Below, piece by piece: positions 9,047 to 18,125 of a DNA stretch of 64,000 nucleotides (position 1 is its first letter; the number at the start of each line of letters is the position of its first letter). The stretch covers positions 13,019 through 77,018 of the forward strand of contig NZ_JBPWOA010000021.1 of NCBI RefSeq assembly GCF_051781005.1. The letters are read 5' to 3'. The position numbers were made by a program, and so were the translations under genes. The notes beneath the pieces are model-generated. The model ran no database searches and was not told the origin of the DNA. It worked only from the letters and a program-made list of their open reading frames with translations. The DNA is from Anabaena sp051781005 (lineage in GTDB: Bacteria; Cyanobacteriota; Cyanobacteriia; Cyanobacteriales; Nostocaceae).

Positions 9047-9093
9047 ACCTAACCTACCCTACAAATTGGGAATTTTTTTATTTGGAAGTCCCT
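9047..9093. repeat. Right-end copy of the 4.5-kb palindromic repeat
   Basis: The stretch from AACCTACCCTAC through TTTGGAAGTCCCT is nearly identical to 4578-4620, with one or two substitutions. The left half of the element is not recognisable here, so this is a truncated or diverged copy between two convergent genes. Confidence 0.65.
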
Positions 9094-9096
9094 CAC

Positions 9097-10809
9097 CTAC
9101 ACTTTCTCTAGTTGAAGACTCTGAGAACTGTTATTGAGCATTTCTACAATTTTCTCAGCAGGTGCAGGACGACTGATGTAGTAACCTTGACCTTCATCGC
9201 ATCCCCGCTTTTTCAGGTAATTAAGCTGTTCTTCTGTTTCTATCCCTTCGGCTGTGATGTTTAATCGCAGACTTTTAGCTAAGGCAATGATGGCATCTGT
9301 CACCGCTGCACTATCAGGATTAGATGTTACATCTTGGACAAATGATTGATCAATTTTGAGAATATGAACAGGTAGACGTTTCAAATAATTTAGGGAAGAA
9401 TAGCCAGTACCAAAGTCATCTAAAGCCAGTAATATGCCAAGTTCTCTTAATTGTTTGAGGGTCGTAATCGAGTTCTGAATATTACTGATTAAGAAGCTTT
9501 CTGTTACTTCTAATTCCAAAAAAGATGCGTCTAGTTCCGTTTCTTTTAGAACTTGGCTAACAACATCTACTAAATTGGATTGTTCAAATTGTAAAGCTGA
9601 GAGATTTACTGATATACGAATTGGGGGAAGTCCGGCAAGTTGCCAAGCACGTATTTGTTTGCAAGCACTTCGCAATACCCATTCACCAATTGGTACAATT
9701 AAACCATTTGCTTCGGCAATGGGAATGAACTTTGCTGGAGAAATTAAACCTTTGGTGCTATGCTGCCAACGAACTAATGCCTCCATTGCAACTATTTGTC
9801 CACTATGGAAATCAATCATAGGTTGGTAATAAACCAATATCTCTTCGCGTTCTAAGGCTTCATGTAATTCATTTTCTAATATCAGGCGCTCCTGTAATTG
9901 GGTATTAATATCTGATGAATAAAATTGGTATTGACTACGTCCTTGTTGGATTGCTTTGTGAAGTGCTATGTGAGCTTCTTGCAAAAGGTTCTCTACACTT
10001 TCAGGATGCTCTATGCTATTGATTGTAATTCCAAAACTGACTGTGATATGAATCTGGCTACCCTCTATTAAGAATGGTTTGGCAATGCTACTCTGTATTA
10101 ACTGTGAGAGTTTAATTAAACCCTCAAAAGAATGTATTTCTGTCCTGGCAATGACAAATTCTTCTCTGTTGATATGTCCAAGAATATCTGTTTGAGCTAT
10201 GCAGGTAGTTAAACGTTGAACAACTTGTCTTAAGAGGATGTTTGATTTTTCATGACCCAAACCATGATTGATGTTGGCGAAATCATCAATACTAAATAAA
10301 AGTAAAGCTATGATCCATTCATGACTATGGGATTGTAATGTGGTCTGGTAGACGCGATCGCTAAACAACTCCCGATTAGGTAATCCAGTTATATTGTTGT
10401 AGTTAGTGATGTAGTGAATTAATTCATCTAACTTATGGAGAGTTTGTGAAGTATCAGCCATCAAAGTTCCCGCTTCATCCGCGAATTTTGTCGGTAGTTT
10501 AGGTAAAGCCTTATCGCTTAGATATTCTTGTAAGGCTTTAGATGTCAAAATGACTGGAGCAAGTAAGTAATTGAGTATATATAGGGTAATGGCTGTACCC
10601 GCTAAAGTAGCCAAAAGAGCAATTAACAGAACTCGTAATGTCATCTCTGTAGAAAAGGAATTAGAGATGAGGAAACTAACAAGTAATGTCAAAAGAGGTA
10701 TGTGCGTACCTAAAAACGCCACCAACATAATTTTGGCAGTGTAACTTTTTTTAACCCAACGAAAACGATCTAAGGATGAGTATAGATAAAGTTTTTGATT
10801 GCGTCGCAT
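9097..10809 (-). CDS. Membrane c-di-GMP phosphodiesterase, degenerate GGDEF plus EAL
   Basis: A 570-residue protein. Two N-terminal membrane segments (about residues 25-50 and 55-80) are followed by a HAMP-like linker, a GGDEF domain (about 135-300) and an EAL domain (about 305-560). The GGDEF signature is NREEF instead of GG[DE]EF, so cyclase activity is doubtful. The EAL domain keeps its catalytic set: MEALVRW, VNLSALQ, LEVTES, DDFGTGYSSL, ILKIDQSFV, AEGIET and GQGYYISRP. It should therefore break down c-di-GMP at the membrane, perhaps with GTP binding by the GGDEF domain as input. No sensor domain is visible beyond the membrane region. Confidence 0.92.
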   Translation of the reverse strand: MRRNQKLYLYSSLDRFRWVKKSYTAKIMLVAFLGTHIPLLTLLVSFLISNSFSTEMTLRVLLIALLATLAGTAITLYILNYLLAPVILTSKALQEYLSDKALPKLPTKFADEAGTLMADTSQTLHKLDELIHYITNYNNITGLPNRELFSDRVYQTTLQSHSHEWIIALLLFSIDDFANINHGLGHEKSNILLRQVVQRLTTCIAQTDILGHINREEFVIARTEIHSFEGLIKLSQLIQSSIAKPFLIEGSQIHITVSFGITINSIEHPESVENLLQEAHIALHKAIQQGRSQYQFYSSDINTQLQERLILENELHEALEREEILVYYQPMIDFHSGQIVAMEALVRWQHSTKGLISPAKFIPIAEANGLIVPIGEWVLRSACKQIRAWQLAGLPPIRISVNLSALQFEQSNLVDVVSQVLKETELDASFLELEVTESFLISNIQNSITTLKQLRELGILLALDDFGTGYSSLNYLKRLPVHILKIDQSFVQDVTSNPDSAAVTDAIIALAKSLRLNITAEGIETEEQLNYLKKRGCDEGQGYYISRPAPAEKIVEMLNNSSQSLQLEKV

Positions 10810-11135
10810 AAATTTTGTATGAAGATTGAAAATTAGATAGTGAAATCTTAAAAAGGTGTGATAATGATTTGTAAAATTTGTATTTTTACAGTCGATAAAA
10901 CACCCTAATTTTTAATATTCCCAATCTACAATCCAAAGTTTCTATCGTTTTTGATAATTAGAAATTTTTCTACCCAAGTAAGTTGGAGAAAAAATTCAAT
11001 GTATATGAATAAATACAAATTCTGCATAGGGTGGGTTGTGTCGTAGGCTAACGTACCTTAAATTCTTGACGGTGCGTTACGCTGCGCGACAACACACCCT
11101 ACATTTAAATTTCTTCACCAAATTTTCAGCAAGCC
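10810..11135. other. Intergenic region with palindromic repeat
   Basis: 326 bp without a supported gene. The left part is the AT-rich promoter area of the helicase-to-EAL gap; the right part is an imperfect palindrome (11026-11103). Confidence 0.5.
11026..11103. repeat. Imperfect palindromic element
   Basis: The left arm TAGGGTGGGTTGTGTCG and right arm GCGACAACACACCCTACA are inverted with a few mismatches. The inner arms TAACGTACC and GGTGCGTTA also pair. It resembles the element at 4506-4590 in its outer motif (TAGGGTGGGTT) but differs inside, so it belongs to a related family. Confidence 0.65.
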
Positions 11136-13637
11136 CTACTTAACTACGTTTTTGGGAAACTGGCGCTTTAAGGCTGCAAAAACAGGACAGGGGGCTGAAG
11201 CTTGCAAATTATGCGGTTTATTCCAAGTGAAGGGCGCTTGTTGAGCCGCAGACATCCATAACAGCCGCTTGGCTCTGGTCATGGCAACATAGAGTAAACG
11301 GTATTCTTCAGCCATTTTCAGATATTTTGCATCTTCCCAAGCTTGGCTGATATTGGGGATGGTGTTGGTGTGGAGTACGGCACGAATTTGGGCGCGAGCG
11401 ACTTCTGATAAGGTAAAATCACCTAAAAATTGGCTTTGGGGTGGAACCCAAAATCTACCAGGAATGAGGTTTTCGTGCAGAAAGGGCAAAAACACATAAT
11501 CCCAATCTAGCCCTTTGGCTTTGTGCATGGTGATGATTGTGAGTTGACCTGGTTGGGTATATTGTTCGTCCAGATTTTCTGTGTCTACTGGTTCAAACCG
11601 TTCGGAACTGACGATTTCACTTAAAGCGGAAAGCATTGCTTCCATTGAGGTGTTACCGAAGAGTTGCTGGTTTACTCTTTCTGCAAGTTTGTCAGCGGTT
11701 GCTAATTCTGCTTGGTCATAATTTAAGGTTAAGGCGAAGAAGGAAATAATCTGATACAAGGGCAGTTCTAGACGAGCGCGGAGTAAGCTACAACACAAAT
11801 GGGCAGTTTTTTGGACTATATCTGTTTGCGGTGCGGCTAGGGGACCAGGATATAAAAATTCTTCTGGAACACTGGCGAGGGCGTTGAGGTCTTGGGTAGG
11901 AATTAATTGACGTTGGACTAGGACATCGAGGGCGGCTTTGAGTTGTCCGGGAGAGTGGGGGCGATCGCAAAATTGCAATAATGATAAAATTTCTTGGGGT
12001 ACATGAGAACGTCTTTCTCGCTCTCCCACGTCATAAAGTTTGATGTTATGTTCTTTGCATATCGGTTCTAAAGCCTCCCCTAACCATCTTCCTTGGCGAT
12101 TTTCTCGCACTAACACTGCCGCACAGGATTTGGGATCTTGGGTGAATAACTCAACTACTCTCTGGGAAAGTAATTCAACTGTTTGATGAATATCTACAGG
12201 GGTATAAAGTTCAAGTCCCCTCCCCACTGGTGCGGGATTAGCATTTGTCTGAGGATCATTGATATCCACAGGGTGAATTGTCTGCACCAGAAATGGAGTT
12301 TCGCCTTTATTGGTTGTTGACCACTGATTATTCACCCACTCCAACGCAAAGTTAGCTGCTGCAATAATAATTCTCGTACTCCGACCGGCTTGATCCATTG
12401 TTGCCAATCTTTGATCAAGATGACATTTTTTACAAAAATCCCGGAAATAAATCGGGTCAGCAGGAGTAAAAGTTGAATTAATCGCCTGGTTAGGATCACC
12501 TACTCGCACTAGGTTGAGTTTAGGAATGCTAAGTAAAGAACTATCAAAATCAGCCCCATCCCCCTGCCCCCTGCTCCCTGCCCCCTGCTCCCCGCCCCCT
12601 GCCCCCTGAGCGAAGTCGAAGGGCTGCTCCCGTTCGGCTACGCTCACGGCAAGCCTGCTCCCTAGTCCATCTCCCTCACTGGCCAATATTTCTAATAACT
12701 GCGTCTGAAGTGGGCTAGAATCCTGGGCTTCGTCTTCAAAAACGGCGAAAACTTGATTTTGCTCTATACGACGGGCGCTGTCGTTTTCTAGAACTCGTAA
12801 AGCAGCTAAAATCATATCGTCGTAGTCGATGAAGTCTGGCGACATATCTGATGGGTTGCGTCTACGCATTAAGTTTTCATATTCCTCATACAATCCTGCC
12901 GCAACTTGCAAAATTGCATACTTATCGGTAGTTTTTTGACTCCATTTTTTTAATTGTTCTGGTGTTATTCCTGAGCTTTTCGCTTCATGAATGACGGTAT
13001 AAGCTAAATCTGGTAATACTTCTGTTCGCAATACTGACTGACGACGCAGTTTTTCTGTTTCTTCACCATCAAATTGTTTACCTGCAAGTAAATGAGAATA
13101 TTGTTCGGTATTATGAATAATCCATTGTTCTATGGCTAGACGAATGAAACGATGGCTTTGGTTAGGGGTAATTAATGTGACATTTTCTAGCTGCAAACCG
13201 GATAAGTGAGGATGACGGCTGGCAATGTTTAAGGCTAAACCATGCAGGGTATAGACGGCAAAGCCTGTTTGCGGTAAAGATAATTTATCTCGTAAGCATT
13301 CGCGGATTTTTGCTTTAATGTTGGCAGCAGCGGAACGGGTAAAGGTGACGACTACCAATTGACGACGGTAATTGTTTCCTGTGGAAAGGGAATGTTGATA
13401 TTGACGTGCGATCGCGATCGCAGCTGCATCTGCCATCCCTCTAGATTTACCCGCACCAGGAACAGCAGACACAGCTAATGATCCATGTTCCCAGTCGGCC
13501 ATTTGCTTTTGTCCAGGTCGCAAACTATCACGAATGGCTACAATGTTGTCGTTTAATTTAGCAAAGGAGGATTGCTGATTTGCTTCTAGATCAAGGTTTT
13601 CTTGATGTTCTAAATCAGTAAAATTATTTTTAGACAT
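11136..13637 (-). CDS. UvrD/Rep-family ATP-dependent DNA helicase with repeat-derived insertion
   Basis: An 833-residue superfamily 1 helicase. Motif I is AVPGAGKS (about residues 57-64), motif Ia-like VVVTFTRSAAANIKAKI follows, motif II is FEDEAQDSSPLQ, motif III is VGDPNQAIN, and the C-terminal half has TIITMHKAKGLDWDYVFLPF and EEYRLLYVAMTRAKRLLW. Expected role: unwinding in repair or replication-fork processing. Between motifs II and III, residues about 325-364 are a Gly/Gln/Ala-rich, Phe-Asp-Phe containing stretch encoded by heptameric repeat DNA (12545-12665). The frame stays open through the insertion, so the protein may still be made, with a surface loop. No nuclease domain is seen. 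Confidence 0.9.
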   Translation of the reverse strand: MSKNNFTDLEHQENLDLEANQQSSFAKLNDNIVAIRDSLRPGQKQMADWEHGSLAVSAVPGAGKSRGMADAAAIAIARQYQHSLSTGNNYRRQLVVVTFTRSAAANIKAKIRECLRDKLSLPQTGFAVYTLHGLALNIASRHPHLSGLQLENVTLITPNQSHRFIRLAIEQWIIHNTEQYSHLLAGKQFDGEETEKLRRQSVLRTEVLPDLAYTVIHEAKSSGITPEQLKKWSQKTTDKYAILQVAAGLYEEYENLMRRRNPSDMSPDFIDYDDMILAALRVLENDSARRIEQNQVFAVFEDEAQDSSPLQTQLLEILASEGDGLGSRLAVSVAEREQPFDFAQGAGGGEQGAGSRGQGDGADFDSSLLSIPKLNLVRVGDPNQAINSTFTPADPIYFRDFCKKCHLDQRLATMDQAGRSTRIIIAAANFALEWVNNQWSTTNKGETPFLVQTIHPVDINDPQTNANPAPVGRGLELYTPVDIHQTVELLSQRVVELFTQDPKSCAAVLVRENRQGRWLGEALEPICKEHNIKLYDVGERERRSHVPQEILSLLQFCDRPHSPGQLKAALDVLVQRQLIPTQDLNALASVPEEFLYPGPLAAPQTDIVQKTAHLCCSLLRARLELPLYQIISFFALTLNYDQAELATADKLAERVNQQLFGNTSMEAMLSALSEIVSSERFEPVDTENLDEQYTQPGQLTIITMHKAKGLDWDYVFLPFLHENLIPGRFWVPPQSQFLGDFTLSEVARAQIRAVLHTNTIPNISQAWEDAKYLKMAEEYRLLYVAMTRAKRLLWMSAAQQAPFTWNKPHNLQASAPCPVFAALKRQFPKNVVK
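12545..12665. repeat. Heptameric repeat and small palindrome inserted in helicase coding sequence
   Basis: CCCCCTGCCCCCTGCTCCCTG-like heptamer runs are followed by GAAGTCGAAGGGCTG and CCGTTCGGCTACGCTCACGG, sequence types otherwise seen between genes in this window (compare 37207-37256 and 50475-50510). It lies in frame inside the helicase gene. Confidence 0.75.
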
Positions 13638-13773
13638 ATAAATATTTAGACTTTTATTTTAATTATGACAGCGCAGATATGAATAATATTCATTGATTAA
13701 ATAATTGCTCTTCCCAATCACCGACCCCCAACAGATATGATAAGTATTCAAACGAACATGACATAAATCAATA

Positions 13774-15462
13774 ATGACAAATCGCAAACTTTTTATACAT
13801 GATTTGGGTTTAACTGGAACGATACCTGCATTGGGTATTGCGATCGCTATTGGTGCTATTTTGCGCTTTTGGCATCTAGATTTAAAACCCCTCTGGCTCG
13901 ATGAAATAATTACGGCTATTTTCAGTTTGGGTAAAAACTACCGTGATTTACCTTTGGATGTTCTCTTTCCCCTCAACCAAATTCAGGAAATTTTTGCTTT
14001 TCAACCAGGTGTTAGCTGCCCTCAAATTGCCGAAAATCTTGCTAATTATTCCACTCACCCACCGCTGTTTTTTTGCTGGATGTACAGTTGGTTAGGGTTT
14101 TTGCATCCCTTGGATATAGAGTGGATGGCTAAATTGCGATCGCTACCAGCTTTATTTGGTGTGGCTACAATCCTAGCAATTTATGGAGTCAATCGCATTG
14201 CTTTTTCTCCCACATCGGGAATTATGGCAGCATTTTTGATGGCATTATCCCCCTTTGCTGTTTACCTGTCCCAAGAAGCAAGGCACTACACTCTACCTAT
14301 GCTCATAATTACTTTAGCATTATTCTTGCTCATGCAAATTCAGCAAGATATCTTTCACAAACAAAGATTACATTTTTGGGTTTGGCTCTTATGGGCAATT
14401 ATTAATAGTATCGGTCTTTATGTTCACTATTTTTTTAGTATAGCATTTATCGCCGAAGTTGCCACACTAGTACTGCTAATTTATCGGGGTAAAAGTAATA
14501 TTTTAAAACTCCGTCAAGTCTGTTTATATCTAATTATCTTTACCTGTTCTATTATTATTAGCTTCATACCCTGGGTACTAGTTATAGTCAGCCATTTACG
14601 TCGTTCAGAAACTAATTGGTTGCCATCTGCTCATCATGTTGAACCGATCTATCAAACTTTGATCACCTGGATGTTGATGATAATTACTCTCCCAGTAGAA
14701 AATCAGCCTTTATTAATTGCAATTTTTTGTAGTTTTCTCATGGTTGTATTTATGATTTGGGCTGGGTGGCAAGTCTTGCCAAATTTAAAGTTACTATGGT
14801 TAAAAAGTACAACCCATTTGCCTACGTTCACACTTTTAAGTTTTACTTTTTTTGTATTATTACAATTTTTATTTATTGCTTATTTATTAGGTAAAGATAT
14901 TACGGTTGTTCCTCGTTATCATTTTGTCTATTATCCTAGTTTTTGCGCTCTATTAGCAGCCAGTTTAGAAAAAATCAAAATTCCCAAATTTGTCTTTTTA
15001 TTGGTTGGTTTAATCAGTTGTATTTTTGTGCTTTCTAATTTAGCATTTCAAAAACCCTTCCAACCTGAAAAAGTTGCCCAAAATATGAATTTTGAACCTG
15101 CTGTACCATTAATGTTGGTGGTGGGATATGACAATTATCAAGATGTCGCTGGGGGATTAAGTTTCGCTTTGGCATTGGAACGACTTAGAAGTCATGAAAT
15201 CACAAGCCAATTACAGAAAGATAGTTTGGTTTTTTTAGATAAAGCTGCTGATTTTTCTACCTTCAGTAACAAGCTTTCTCAAATTTCTATGGCAGATATA
15301 TCTCAGTTTAATTTATGGTTCGTAGGTTCAAGCATGAGAAAACGGGATTATCCACCAAAGTTGACACTTACATCTGGTAAAACTACTTGTAATATAGAAC
15401 CTACCCAACACTACCGCACTGGTCAATTCCCCTATCAACTTTATCGTTGCAATAATTCATAA
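13774..15462 (+). CDS. Membrane glycosyltransferase, family 39 type
   Basis: A 562-residue integral membrane protein with about ten hydrophobic segments. Near the N-terminus it has the acidic motif LKPLWLDEI and a periplasmic-type loop with HPPLFFCWMYSWLGFL. ALSPFAVYLSQEARHYTLPMLI is typical of dolichyl/polyprenyl-phosphate-sugar dependent GT39/PMT-like enzymes. These transfer sugar from a lipid carrier to proteins or polysaccharide outside the cytoplasmic membrane. The acceptor is unknown. Its stop codon lies 5 bases before the 104-bp mobile element. Confidence 0.8.
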   Translation: MTNRKLFIHDLGLTGTIPALGIAIAIGAILRFWHLDLKPLWLDEIITAIFSLGKNYRDLPLDVLFPLNQIQEIFAFQPGVSCPQIAENLANYSTHPPLFFCWMYSWLGFLHPLDIEWMAKLRSLPALFGVATILAIYGVNRIAFSPTSGIMAAFLMALSPFAVYLSQEARHYTLPMLIITLALFLLMQIQQDIFHKQRLHFWVWLLWAIINSIGLYVHYFFSIAFIAEVATLVLLIYRGKSNILKLRQVCLYLIIFTCSIIISFIPWVLVIVSHLRRSETNWLPSAHHVEPIYQTLITWMLMIITLPVENQPLLIAIFCSFLMVVFMIWAGWQVLPNLKLLWLKSTTHLPTFTLLSFTFFVLLQFLFIAYLLGKDITVVPRYHFVYYPSFCALLAASLEKIKIPKFVFLLVGLISCIFVLSNLAFQKPFQPEKVAQNMNFEPAVPLMLVVGYDNYQDVAGGLSFALALERLRSHEITSQLQKDSLVFLDKAADFSTFSNKLSQISMADISQFNLWFVGSSMRKRDYPPKLTLTSGKTTCNIEPTQHYRTGQFPYQLYRCNNS

Positions 15463-15467
15463 TTGGT

Positions 15468-15571
15468 TAGGACTTACGCAAAAAACCCTCAAACTCTTAT
15501 TTCTCCGTGTCCTCTGCGTCCTCTGCGGTTCGATATTCCTTCGATATTCCGTAACTCGTGCGTAAGTCCTA
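15468..15571. mobile_element. 104-bp MITE-like element with 13-bp inverted ends and 5-bp target duplication
   Basis: The left end TAGGACTTACGCA (15468-15480) and right end TGCGTAAGTCCTA (15559-15571) are perfect 13-bp inverted repeats. TTGGT flanks both sides (15463-15467 and 15572-15576), as expected of a target-site duplication. The interior has short direct repeats (GTCCTCTGC, CGATATTCC) and no coding capacity. It would depend on a transposase supplied elsewhere. Confidence 0.85.
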
Positions 15572-15624
15572 TTGGTAATTGGGGAATGGTAAAACTCTTC
15601 TTACCAATCACCAATCACCTAACC

Positions 15625-16710
15625 TTATTCGTCAATCTGCCAAGAATCCTTGGTAAATTCTTCATCAAGAACTTTCTTAGGACGTAAAATAACGATTATT
15701 TTTCCGAGTATGGTATTTTCTGGGGCAGTATCAAACCACTGAAAATCAATTTCACCGGAGTTATCGACGACAAAGTAGCTGGAAATATCCCATTCTCTTT
15801 GTGCGCGATCTATAACGACTAGCACCGGTTCTGTTTTGGTTAGGGTTGGGTTAGGGAAGATATCGCTACTGGCAATAATTACTACTGGATCTTCAGCAGA
15901 TCGTAGTACTTGCCAACCTGGTAAGGATACCCAAGCTTGTTCTCCGGCAAATTTGACAATCCGAAATGGTCCAATCTCTGTAATTAGGGGTACAGCTTGT
16001 ATATCTTGCGGTGTCAATGGCAACTCACCAACTACAGGTACAATCCGGGGTAATTCTTCATCTGACTCTAGACGGAAAAAGGGAAGAATTGGAGCAGAGC
16101 GTTGAACAACTGCGGTAAAATCCATTAATAGTTGTTCGATTTGTTTTCTAGCTGTTTGTGAATGAACAAATCGTAATGCTTTGGCTATTAAGCGCGATCG
16201 CTCTTGTAAATCAGAATTTTGTCTTGCTAATTTCCAAATTTGATAAGCTACAGCATCCCCAGGATTGGCTGTAAAACCTGTTGGTGGGGCAGAAAATCGA
16301 GAAAAATCTCTAATTGATTTAGCAATCTCCCTTGCTTCGTCTACGTCGAGTTTGTGAAGAAAAATCAAATCGGCGGCTGCGGCTCGGTCTTCTTGGGTAA
16401 GTAGGCGCAGTTCATATAGAATATCACTAGCCCTTTCACCATAGTATGCCTTTGTAGCTTCGGATGCACCAAACTTTTCTAAACAACTGTAAACCTGTGA
16501 GCCAACAATTACCTGATTTTGTTGACTTGGCTCAAATCCAGTAGCTTCAAAAATTTCTTGAGGATTGTAACCGTTTTTTTGTAGGTAAGCGATCGCAGTT
16601 CCCCATTCCACCCAGTTACCTTGTTTTTGTCTTAACTTGACTAATAATTCTTGTGCTGTATCGTTAGTAGCGTTCTCAGTATCTTGAGTATTGGTTGGTA
16701 GTTCAGTCAT
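15625..16710 (-). CDS. raf1: RuBisCO accumulation factor 1
   Basis: A 361-residue protein with the two-part layout of Raf1: an all-helical N-terminal region (about 15-190, with WVEWGTAIAYLQKNGYNPQEIFEATGFEP, YYGERASDILYELRLL and LDVDEAREIAKSIRDF) and a beta-rich C-terminal region (about 205-350). Raf1 dimers bind the large subunit RbcL after chaperonin folding and help assemble the RbcL8 core in the cytoplasm. Length is normal. It is transcribed towards the glycosyltransferase gene and separated from it by the 104-bp element; no rbc gene is nearby. Confidence 0.93.
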   Translation of the reverse strand: MTELPTNTQDTENATNDTAQELLVKLRQKQGNWVEWGTAIAYLQKNGYNPQEIFEATGFEPSQQNQVIVGSQVYSCLEKFGASEATKAYYGERASDILYELRLLTQEDRAAAADLIFLHKLDVDEAREIAKSIRDFSRFSAPPTGFTANPGDAVAYQIWKLARQNSDLQERSRLIAKALRFVHSQTARKQIEQLLMDFTAVVQRSAPILPFFRLESDEELPRIVPVVGELPLTPQDIQAVPLITEIGPFRIVKFAGEQAWVSLPGWQVLRSAEDPVVIIASSDIFPNPTLTKTEPVLVVIDRAQREWDISSYFVVDNSGEIDFQWFDTAPENTILGKIIVILRPKKVLDEEFTKDSWQIDE

Positions 16711-17057
16711 AATCTAAAGTGTAAGCTTTAACTTAATATGGTGATTCTGTGAGATTTAAAGTATGGACTTCGTGGCTGGCATTGGCTTTTAGTATCTGCC
16801 TGATGCCGGAATTTTATTAATCAAGGTGTAATTAAAATATGTTACAGCTTAACCTGGACAGCATATCCTAATTCTAATCTCTAAAGTGCTAATCTCTTGT
16901 CAGATCAGAATCTTGATCAACTCTTACTGAAACTAGGAGTATGATTTACGCCACCCTATCAGGAGTGTTTTACCCATTACCGATTACCCAATCCCCTATT
17001 CTCAAGTTAGCCTTGTATGGAATATAACCAAATTGTAAAGAAGATATAAAACAACTT
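16711..17057. other. Divergent intergenic region raf1 / REC-GAF regulator
   Basis: 347 bp containing both promoters. A few heptamer-like words (CCCATTACCGATTACCCAATCCCC) occur near 16971-17002. No gene, RNA structure or clear binding motif is recognised. Confidence 0.4.
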
Positions 17058-18008
17058 ATGGATAACCTCAATATGGACATTGAGCAGGTACGCTCTCAAG
17101 CGAGTAATCGTGAACGCCCAACAAAACTCAAAATTCTTGTAGTTGATGATGAACCAGATAATCTGGATTTGCTGTATCGCACCTTTCGCCGTGATTTTAA
17201 TGTCCTCAAAGCTGACAGTGGTGTAAATGCGCTGCAATTGTTGGAGGAAGAGGGTGAAGTGGCGGTAATTATATCCGATCAGCGGATGCCAGAAATGAAA
17301 GGAACCGAATTTCTGAGCAGGACATTACCACAATTTCCCGATACAGTCAGAATTATTCTCACTGGATTTACTGATATTGAAGACTTGGTAGAGGCTATTA
17401 ATTCCGGTCAAGTTTTCAAATACATCACCAAACCTTGGGACTCTGGAGAATTAAAGGATGTAGTGCAAAGAGCAGCGGCAACTTATGATCTGCTCAAGCA
17501 AAGAACTGAAGAATTGCGCCGTGCTAATGCCCAAATGGATCTGCTGACGGTTTTGGTCGAAGTCACTCAAGCAGCTTCCAGTTTAGAAGCAACTCTGGCT
17601 CCCATTGCTAAAGCTTGTAGTAAAACTTTTAACGCAGACGGCTGTATTGTGCAACTGCTGGAAGGGGAAACTCTAGTTGGAACTCAAGGGGTATACAGTG
17701 AGACGGGCATGATTGAAAATTGGCTCTCTCAAGATGTACTAGCAAAAGCAGCGATCGCAACTGGTCAAATACAATCATCTCTAAATATACCTAAAGACCC
17801 TAATCTCAGTAGTCTTGCCTACTACCAAGCCGCTGGAGTTCAAGCACATTTAATTATCCCCATTGTTTATCGGCAGAAAATGTTGGGGGTATTATCCCTA
17901 CAGTGGCAAAAACCTTGTATTTTAAGAACCGATGAACTCAAACTCATCCATTTATCGGTGGAACTATTAGCGATCGCTCTATCGAGTAGTTATACTGCAA
18001 ACGGGTGA
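17058..18008 (+). CDS. Response regulator with REC and GAF domains
   Basis: A 316-residue protein. The receiver domain (about residues 24-140) has the acidic pair VVDDEPDN, the phospho-acceptor in IISDQRMPEM (about Asp74) and the switch lysine in YITKPWDSGEL. This receiver subtype usually precedes HD-GYP or other output domains. A short coiled linker (about 145-165) leads to a GAF domain (about 170-312). There is no enzyme or DNA-binding output, so it probably acts through protein contact, with the GAF domain as small-molecule or dimerisation module. The partner kinase is not adjacent. Confidence 0.88.
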   Translation: MDNLNMDIEQVRSQASNRERPTKLKILVVDDEPDNLDLLYRTFRRDFNVLKADSGVNALQLLEEEGEVAVIISDQRMPEMKGTEFLSRTLPQFPDTVRIILTGFTDIEDLVEAINSGQVFKYITKPWDSGELKDVVQRAAATYDLLKQRTEELRRANAQMDLLTVLVEVTQAASSLEATLAPIAKACSKTFNADGCIVQLLEGETLVGTQGVYSETGMIENWLSQDVLAKAAIATGQIQSSLNIPKDPNLSSLAYYQAAGVQAHLIIPIVYRQKMLGVLSLQWQKPCILRTDELKLIHLSVELLAIALSSSYTANG

Positions 18009-18021
18009 AACCTAGACCTCA

Positions 18022-18070
18022 TGTCATACTGTATCCCTCTCTGGAACCGCAGGCAAGCTACAGAATGACA
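18022..18070. repeat. 49-bp inverted repeat between regulator and menG
   Basis: TGTCATACTGTA at the left and TACAGAATGACA at the right pair over 12 bp with one mismatch. The ends resemble the TGTCATTGCG ends of the repeat at 20262-20373. It could form a hairpin after the regulator gene but has no T-run. Confidence 0.6.
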
Positions 18071-18125
18071 CTTTATAAACTGTTTCTTAGTATACCAATC
18101 TCAAATTTAAAAACTTATCTGATTA

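Noticed and set aside
15463..15687. Plus-strand open frame of 74 codons after the glycosyltransferase
   Set aside because: It is made of the 104-bp mobile element and the end of raf1 in antisense; no protein features.
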